NCBI GenBank assembly: GCA_025531455.1
Contig: JAMYHL010000119.1
Location: 21,246-85,245, forward strand
Direction: 5' to 3'
Origin: Apiotrichum sp. Y4204
Taxonomy: Eukaryota > Basidiomycota > Tremellomycetes > Trichosporonales > Trichosporonaceae
Length of the DNA: 64,000 nucleotides
The position numbers and the translations under genes are program-made. Below are positions 58,018 through 64,000 of this stretch, piece by piece. Under the pieces are notes generated by a model. The model saw only the letters and a program-made list of their open reading frames with translations, did not search any database and was not told the origin of the DNA. Each line of letters begins with the position of its first letter. Within the stretch, counting starts at the first letter, position 1.

Positions 58018-58423
58018 AAGGCACCTCCTCGCTGTCATTTGTGACCGTTGAACATCCATTTCGCATGCTCTCCCGCCGTTTCGCCCCAACAGACATCCGC
58101 TTCGAGCTTCTGTTCGCCCACCCACAGTCCTGAGACCAAGCAACAAGATTCGCCGGTGCGGCTCGAGAGATCGCTCGTGAAGCTCTCAAGCACCCAGCAT
58201 GGCTGCAGGAAGTGGTCGATACGTCGATACAAAGTGCCGGACAAGCGGTGCAGTGGACGTGTAGTGCGTTAACGATTACCAGACGCGTACAGTACCGCGG
58301 TACCGCGTTCCTGCGGCCGTTCACGGATTCGGCGCCCGCGCGCACGGCGTATCGCTCATCCCGTATCGCGGGCTATAGCTGCGTACATGCGTACATGCGT
58401 ATAGCGCGTATAGCGTAATAGCG

Positions 58424-58605
58424 CGTACTCGAGCCTACTTCAAAAAGATGGATCATGTAGCCAGGGCTCGTACTCCAGTTTCGAACAGCGGACTCTTGTG
58501 ATTTAACACACACCCAGTTAGAACTCTGCCAAAGACAGTACCGGTAGGGTGGAGCGATCGCCAGTAGACCAGGGACTGCAATGCTAACCACTGAGCCAAT
58601 GTTCC
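58424..58605 (-). repeat. tRNA-like (SINE-like) repeat, copy B
   Basis: Minus-strand A box GGCTCAGTGGTTAGCAT (58581-58600 region), GTGTTAAATCAC, and B box CGCTGTTCGAAACTG (58476-58490). Nearly identical to copy C over the outer 70 bases, including GAGCCCTGGCTAC. Confidence 0.65.
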
Positions 58606-59141
58606 TATGATATATGTTATGTTGGGAATGCGACTTAGAATGGGATGGGGAATCGTACTGTACAATGCGATATATATTTGCTACGATCTTGCAGTGCGCT
58701 ATATAAACGTCTGGCGGTACAAGCTCTGGGTCGGATGTTGAGCCCGTCGTAGGAGAAGGCGTCTGCGTCGTCATGCTTGCGAGTCTCGTGTTGACCAGGG
58801 TAATGCAGGTCGAGAATGAGGACCGTGTCAACGTCGTAGATGGAGACGGAAAATTACTGGACGTGAACGTTGGCGAGGGAGAACGTTCCTCCCGCTCAGA
58901 ACAGGCGAGGTCGGCCCTTGGGCAGTGCGTACGCTATCGTGTGCTTCTTGCGCACTATTCCTCAAACGACGCTTCCCTCTACGCTTGGACATCGCACGTT
59001 GACAGTGAGTACGCTTTACACGCCTAATCGTAATGCGAAATCCATGGATCTCCGAAGTAGGCACAGTTCCACAAGTTTGTAACTATTCAACGGAGGACCT
59101 GGCACGTCTCCCGGGATTTTTTGACTTGTATGATTTTGTGA

Positions 59142-59285
59142 CACTTTACTATGCGTAAAATGCACAGTATGTAGAAGGGACCGCTTTACATGAGGTTTAC
59201 GCCTAGTAAATCTACTTTTACTATGCTGTAAAACTACAGTAAAATGTCCAGTTGAACGGTGCATTTTTACAGGATGTAAAAATCG
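59142..59285. repeat. Cluster of TTTTAC / GTAAAA inverted repeats
   Basis: AT-rich island with at least three hairpin-forming pairs: CTTTACTATGCGTAAAATG, TTTTACTATGCTGTAAAAC and TTTTTACAGGATGTAAAAA. Lies between repeat copies B and C. Confidence 0.65.
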
Positions 59286-59315
59286 GATCAGCTGTGATCG
59301 CGCGATCGCGGCGTA

Positions 59316-59495
59316 CCCGCGTACTCGAAACTACTCCAAAAAGAACGATTATGTAGCCAGGGCTCGTACTTCAGTTTCGAACAGCGGACCTCCGTGATTT
59401 AACACACACCCAGGTAGTCCACTGTCGCACAATTAGGATGAAGTTACCGCCTGTAGACCAGGGACTGCAATACTAACCACTGAGCAAACATATCG
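59316..59495 (-). repeat. tRNA-like (SINE-like) repeat, copy C
   Basis: Minus-strand A box GCTCAGTGGTTAGTAT (59470-59487 region), GTGTTAAATCAC, and B box CGCTGTTCGAAACTG (59372-59386). It lies about 360 bases upstream of VPS51. Confidence 0.65.
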
Positions 59496-59527
59496 TTGAA
59501 AAATACAAAGAAGTGTTTATTGAAGAG

Positions 59528-59546
59528 AGCGCGCGCGCGCGTGCGC
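59528..59546. repeat. Alternating (GC)n tract
   Basis: Short run of alternating G and C upstream of VPS51, a sequence able to adopt left-handed DNA. Confidence 0.7.
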
Positions 59547-59851
59547 AACACTGCTGATGAGATATGCGGAATTGTACTGTACAGCTCCGACATATGTAAG
59601 CTCACACACGTCGCGCGTCCAACTTGTGGCACACGCCGCAATGCCTGCCCCTCACCGATCCCGCCACACACAACCACCAGAGTGCCACAGTCAGGTTGGG
59701 ATTGGAGCCCCACACGGCACAACACCCTGTGACCGGCAGGCCTAACTCAGACCTAGCACGACTTTCTGCATATAGGCCCCCAAATCGGTTTCCAACCCTC
59801 GTGCTCGTCATCAAAACACCCCTCCACATCATTTCTCTCCTCCCATCCACC

Positions 59852-60689
59852 ATGACACCACAAGCGCCGCTCTCCTCGGTCCCCGACCGCGTTCTGAGCC
59901 CGACACGCTCCGCCTCCGCCGAGGCGCGTCGCCAGCGCCGCGAGCAGCTGCGCGACTTTTACGGCCTCCCAAAGGGCACCGCATCGGGAGGAACTTCCCC
60001 GGCCTCGCCGACACCGACGACGCCCGCGGAGATCGCCCAGGCCGCGCAGGACGCGACCCTTGGGCCTGGAAGCCCCCGCACGCCGCGTACTCCCCGCACG
60101 CCCGTGTCTCCGCGCCCCGCCGCGCGTGATCTCAGCTCGTCTGCGTTCGTCCCCGCTGAATACTACGAGGACCTGCTCGCGCGCGCTACCCTCCCCGAAC
60201 TCCTCGCCACCACAGCCGATCTCGCAGCTGGTAAGATTGTGCTCTGACCCCGCTGACGCCAGACGTCGGCCGCCTCCAGTCGTCACGCCACACGCTGGTG
60301 TACAACCACCACCACCAGCTCTTCAGTGCCGGCGACACTATCGCGGCGCTGAATACTCGCACGCCGCAGCTTCTCTCGATCGTCACGGCGCTCCAGGAAC
60401 GCTTCTCGGATATGTCGCAGCTTGCGGACAGCGTCGCGCTCCCCGAGCCGGAGGACACGGGAGATGCCGGTGTAGCGCGGGCTGGCGCTGGCGTCGAGAG
60501 GCTGCGGCTCATGGTCCTCGCTGAGCGTGAGTTTAGATGAGATGTGGCCGGATGCTAATGCCAGAATCGCCAGAGAACATCCGCGAAGCATGGGATAAGA
60601 CGGAGAAGGCGCTAGCGCACGCCCCGCCGACTCCGGCGCTCGATGAGTTGCTCAAGGAGGGACGCGCGCTCGCTGCCGCCGCGGAGTAG
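59852..60689 (+). CDS. VPS51: Vps51-like GARP tethering subunit
   Basis: Short subunit of the GARP (Golgi-associated retrograde protein) complex, which tethers endosome-derived vesicles at the trans-Golgi. Three exons (59852-60230, 60263-60526, 60565-60689) total 768 bases, so 255 residues, near the length of fungal Vps51. The basic motif ARRQRREQLRDFYGLPKG near residue 26 is the segment in this family that carries the YGL-type contact for the SNARE Tlg1. The conserved coiled region YYEDLLARATLPELLATTAD leads into SSRHTLVYNHHHQLFSAGDT, the 'LVYxNxxxLxxAxDTI' signature of the family. The N-terminus is Ser/Pro-rich with repeated RTP units. Ypt6, the GTPase that recruits GARP, is coded at 29898-31121. 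Confidence 0.75.
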
Positions 60690-60973
60690 GCGATACCATC
60701 ACGATTTATGACCACGACTGCGATACCCTGCATGCATTGTATAGTACAGCTGACTGCCAGTGCACAGCCGCCTGAAGGTTCTGCGCTCCGGTAGCATGCC
60801 CGCGCTCAGATTGACGGATGCTGTGTGCTTCTGTAACCTCGCAGCTGACCTATCTGATAATCACTACGCTCATCTGGCAGGGCAAGGATGGACGCCAGTA
60901 GACGAGATTGCGGACCAATGGAAGGTTTAACGTTCTTGCGAGGCCGCTCAGAGCGCTAAAGGACACGGTCTGG
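60690..60973. other. Intergenic, 60690-60973
   Basis: Downstream of VPS51 and upstream of the small orphan gene; nothing recognised. Confidence 0.45.
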
Positions 60974-61489
60974 ATGGCCATCAACATTGAGCCTGCGTTT
61001 GCGACCCATTACAACCCCAAGCTCCCCTCCCAGTCCCGCGCTTGCGCGCTTGTCGCCCCCGCGTCCGTGTGGATCTCTGCCACGAAGAACCCCGCGACCG
61101 ACTCTTACAGCAGTGGGACTTCTGACGGTCGGCTGTCTGCTAACGTCTATGTTGCGTTCGCCATGCACTGAGAACGAAGACAAGCCACATCATCAGGGAC
61201 AAGACTTTGATAAAAAGTTTGTTTCATACACTGGTGAAGCTGACTTTGCGTAGACGTTGCCATCCAGTACGCCGTGGAGCGGCTCAACAACCCCGCCTTC
61301 CCAAGTGCTCTGTCCACATCGCCTTCCCCCGCACCGTTCTCGCCGGCTGGCTCCTCGTCACCCGCCGACTTGTCAGAAGACGTCACCCGCGGGCCCAGCA
61401 CGGTTTGCCGACTGCTGGGGAAGCTCACTTTGAATCGACGCACCTCCTTCAGGTCGAGCTCAGGAGAAACCCAATCTTTTACCCCGTGA
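60974..61489 (+). CDS. Hypothetical small two-exon protein
   Basis: Candidate gene I do not recognise. Exon 1 (60974-61127) encodes MAINIEPAFATHYNPKLPSQ followed by ACALVAPASVWISATKNPAT; exon 2 (61254-61489) encodes DVAIQYAVERLNNPAFPSAL and a Ser/Pro-rich tail ending SSGETQSFTP. The sum is 390 bases, exactly 129 residues plus stop. Codons are G/C-ending like real genes here. The acceptor TTTGCGTAG has a CTGAC branch point 13 bases before it, but the donor GTCGGC is weak, so the first exon junction could differ. It converges on DBP6, 102 bases away. No signal peptide or membrane helix. Confidence 0.5.
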
Positions 61490-61591
61490 ATACCTCCATC
61501 CCCACCCCCTTCCTCCAAGAACGTTCCTTCACGCACCCGAGACTCATGTCGGTAGATAAGTAACGCGAAATGCATATCTAGACTGCGAGCA

Positions 61592-63989
61592 CTACGCAAG
61601 AAAAACCTCCTTGAGGCGCCCCATCGCCAAGCCATAGCTCTCCTGGTATCCCGCCAGGTCCTCCTCCTTGACCTTGATCTTCCGGGGTGCCGCCCGTCCG
61701 CCGCCCTTCATCATCCCCTTGAAGTGCAGCGCCTCCTGCTTCTCCACGAGCGTCCACGCCGTCCCTTCCCGTCCAGCACGCGCAGTACGGCCGGCACGGT
61801 GCACGTACTTTGTCATGTCGAGAGGGACGTCGTACGAGATGACGTGCGCGACGGTCGGCAGGTCGATACCGCGCGCGACGAGGTCCGAGCACACAATCAC
61901 GTCCACCTTCCCGGCCGCCATGTCGGCCAGTAGCGTTCGGCGCTCGGCGGCGCCCATGTCGCGGGTGTACCCCTTCACGACGAGCTTCTTCCCGCCAACA
62001 TACGCGTCTTCGAAGAAAGAAAGCAGGCGGACGAGACGCGACGCGGCCTCGACACTCTTTGTGAAGACCAATGCTGGTGTGGCGCCGAACTGGTGGAGGA
62101 TGTGGATGAGGTTGAGTGGCTTGAGTGCTGGCGGAAGAATGAGCATCTTCTCCACAAGCGAGGCCGGGAGCGCGAACGCTGATCCCAGCGTCTCGGCAGC
62201 CAGCGGTGCGGCGCTCGACTGCACGATGAAGTACTGCGGGGAGGCAAGGTCGAGTGCCGCCACCTTTGCAGGATCGCGCGTGAGGGTCGCCGAAAAGAGC
62301 AGCTTCTGGCACTGGACAAGTCAGCTCATTCAAAGTCGTCACAGCCTGTCACTTACTGTATTTGCCACACGCTCACTCCCCTCAAACTCCCCACTCGCGA
62401 GTCCCAGCGGCTGGGCCCAGGAGGCCGCAACGGCATCGTGGGCGGCGTGCTCAGTCGGCGGTTCGGTCTTTGTCGGTGGTCGTGCGTGTGCGAGCACCTG
62501 CGCAAGCCAGTTCTGGAACGATTGTGTTAGGAGTCGGTCGGCCTCGTCAATAACCAAAAAGCGGAGATGCTGGAGGGTGAAGTTTGGTGTATTTGCCAAG
62601 TGATCCATCAACCTTCCGGGCGTCGCGATCAGGATGTCAAGCTTCGAGTTCCCCCCAAGCAGTGGTGTTGTGTTGTCTACGAGCATTGCCTGTTCCTGCG
62701 CGAAAGAGTGCTGGCCGGTGACGCTTCCAATCTGTTGTCAGCGTCAATCCAGAGGAAAAAATGCGGTCTTTCCCACGACCAGCAGCTTGGGACACACTCA
62801 CCACCAATCCAGTCCCTTTTGCAAGCGCCTCAAGCGTCTCGCGCACCTGGACAACAAGGTCGCGTGTGGGAAGCACAACAAGCGCACGGAGACGGGGCAC
62901 GACACGGCGCGCGAGGACCTCAACTATAGGGATAGCGTACGCAAGTGTCTTGCCGCTACCTGTGGGCGCGGAGACGAGGAAGTCGTCGAGGCGAGCATGG
63001 GGGAGAGGAACAAGGGGGAGGGAGAGAAGCGAGGGGAGGAGGGCCGCCTGGACTGCGAAGAGGTCGGTAATTCCCAAATCGGCGAGGCGCGCCTGCGTGC
63101 GTGATGACAGGCCGGCGCTTCCTTTCGGCAGTGCTGAGGCCAGGTCGGATATGCCCAGACGGTCGCTTTGCTCAATGAATTTCGCGTCTGCGAGACCCGC
63201 GGGAAGACCTTGCCGAGAGAGTACGGCATCAGACGGAGTAGGAGCCATGCGCGGGAGCGGGAACGGCTCGAGCATCGGCGTCGGGCTGCGCGCGGTCGGG
63301 AGGTCGGGTATCTCGGCGTCGGAAGCCCTGTCGGCGTCCTCGTCCTCAGAGTCGACTGCGTCCTCCTCCTCCTTCTTCCCCTCCTCTCCATCTTCATCAT
63401 CTTCACTTTCCTCCTCCTCTTCCTTCTCCGCCTTCTCCTTCGCCCGTTGCGCGGCCAGCTTGGCCGCCTCGCGCTCGGCCGCGCGTCGTGCCTGCCGCTC
63501 TGCACGGCGCGCATCGCGAATCGCCGCCTTCTCCGCCTTGCGCTCGAGTCGCGCCTTCTCCTCGAGCGACACATTTTCAGGCTCATCCGGTGCCGTGGCC
63601 GTCGGTGCAGCCGGTTCCGGAGCGGGCGCGTCGGGCTTCTCTTCCTCGGAGTCACTCTCGCTGTCGCTTTCCTCGCCCTCCCTCTCCTCGCCCTCCGCAC
63701 CCGTCCAATCCCGCTTCTTCGGGGCCGAGGCTTTCCGCGCAGCGCGCATCTCACGCTGTTTCCGCTGCTTCTTCGCATTGTACCGCTTCTTCTTCTCCGA
63801 CTTGACCTGCCGTCAGCTTGGTTTTGGGAGTGGGCTCACCTTGGGTTTCTTCGCGAGCGGGACCTGTGCCTGTCGTGACGGATGCACGCCCGCGATTCCA
63901 GTACTCGGAGCCGGCGCCTCGGGCTCCGCGCCGCCGACGCCGGCGGACTCGTCGAACACGACGTGCTTGCGCTTCAGCGGGGTCGTCAT
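61592..63989 (-). CDS. DBP6: DEAD-box RNA helicase Dbp6/DDX51
   Basis: Nucleolar ATP-dependent RNA helicase needed early in 60S ribosome assembly. A long charged N-terminus (lysine-rich [20 protein letters not shown], then acidic runs such as [20 protein letters not shown]) marks the Dbp6 group. Helicase motifs in order: [13 protein letters not shown] (I), [12 protein letters not shown] (Ia), ATPGRLMDH (Ib), [17 protein letters not shown] (II), [13 protein letters not shown] (III), then [14 protein letters not shown] (IV), [20 protein letters not shown] (V) and [15 protein letters not shown] (VI). QSFQNWL and the acidic N-terminus fit DDX51/Dbp6 rather than other DEAD-box types. Three or more short introns are placed near 63830, 62760 and 62330. 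The start [15 protein letters not shown] at 63989 is close to the window edge but complete. Confidence 0.93.
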
Positions 63990-64000
63990 GGTGGATTGTA

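Noticed and set aside
59747..59850. Possible fourth tRNA-like element just upstream of VPS51
   Set aside because: The B-box-like GGCTCCAATCC has two mismatches and no paired A box; below what I can support.

Overview
The window looks like a chromosome segment of a GC-rich basidiomycete yeast. I infer a tremellomycete, probably of the Trichosporonales. The signs are genes broken by many very short GT-AG introns (about 32 to 60 nt, with branch points like CTGAC just before the acceptor), strong G/C preference at third codon positions, CT-rich leaders before start codons, a nuclear tRNA-Val with an intron, and families such as Ypt6, Ess2, Vps51 and Dbp6 next to secreted lectin-like and F-box-like proteins. 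There are no operons, CRISPR arrays or prokaryotic features. Gene models were assembled by eye; spans run from start to stop codon and include introns.

Layout. 0-8 kb: a secreted haem peroxidase with a cysteine-rich tail, a secreted beta-trefoil lectin-like protein, an NmrA-like Rossmann protein, a small acidic protein and a GPI-anchored-type surface protein built of repeated exons. 9-16 kb: an alpha/beta hydrolase broken by an in-frame TAG, an F-box-like protein, a SnoaL-like protein, an Rch1/SLC10A7-type carrier and tRNA-Val(CAC). 18-27 kb: a second F-box-like protein, an MDR oxidoreductase, a single-pass membrane protein and an allantoate-permease-type MFS transporter. 28-45 kb: a LURP1-like protein, YPT6, ESS2, a single-pass membrane protein, a Zn2Cys6 transcription factor, a sugar porter and a RING protein. 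45-56 kb: a second lectin-like protein, a DUF3224 protein, a mitochondrial NDUFA4/B12D-like protein, a third F-box-like protein and a four-helix MARVEL-type protein. 56-60 kb: a gene-free stretch with repeats. 60-64 kb: VPS51, a small orphan gene and DBP6.

How the genes relate. Several products belong to the secretory and surface system: Ypt6 and Vps51 act in the same endosome-to-Golgi tethering pathway (Ypt6-GTP recruits GARP), and the peroxidase, two lectin-like proteins, the GPI-type protein and two single-pass proteins would use that route. Others are nutrient carriers or housekeeping factors for splicing (Ess2) and ribosome assembly (Dbp6). I see no metabolic gene cluster.

The most notable observations are two successive 4-nt microexons that rebuild the DTAGQ switch-II motif of YPT6; an intragenic expansion of phase-0 exons in the surface protein; three diverged tRNA-like repeats with Pol III A and B boxes; and a decayed copy of the VPS51 promoter and 5' end about 1.9 kb upstream of the real gene.
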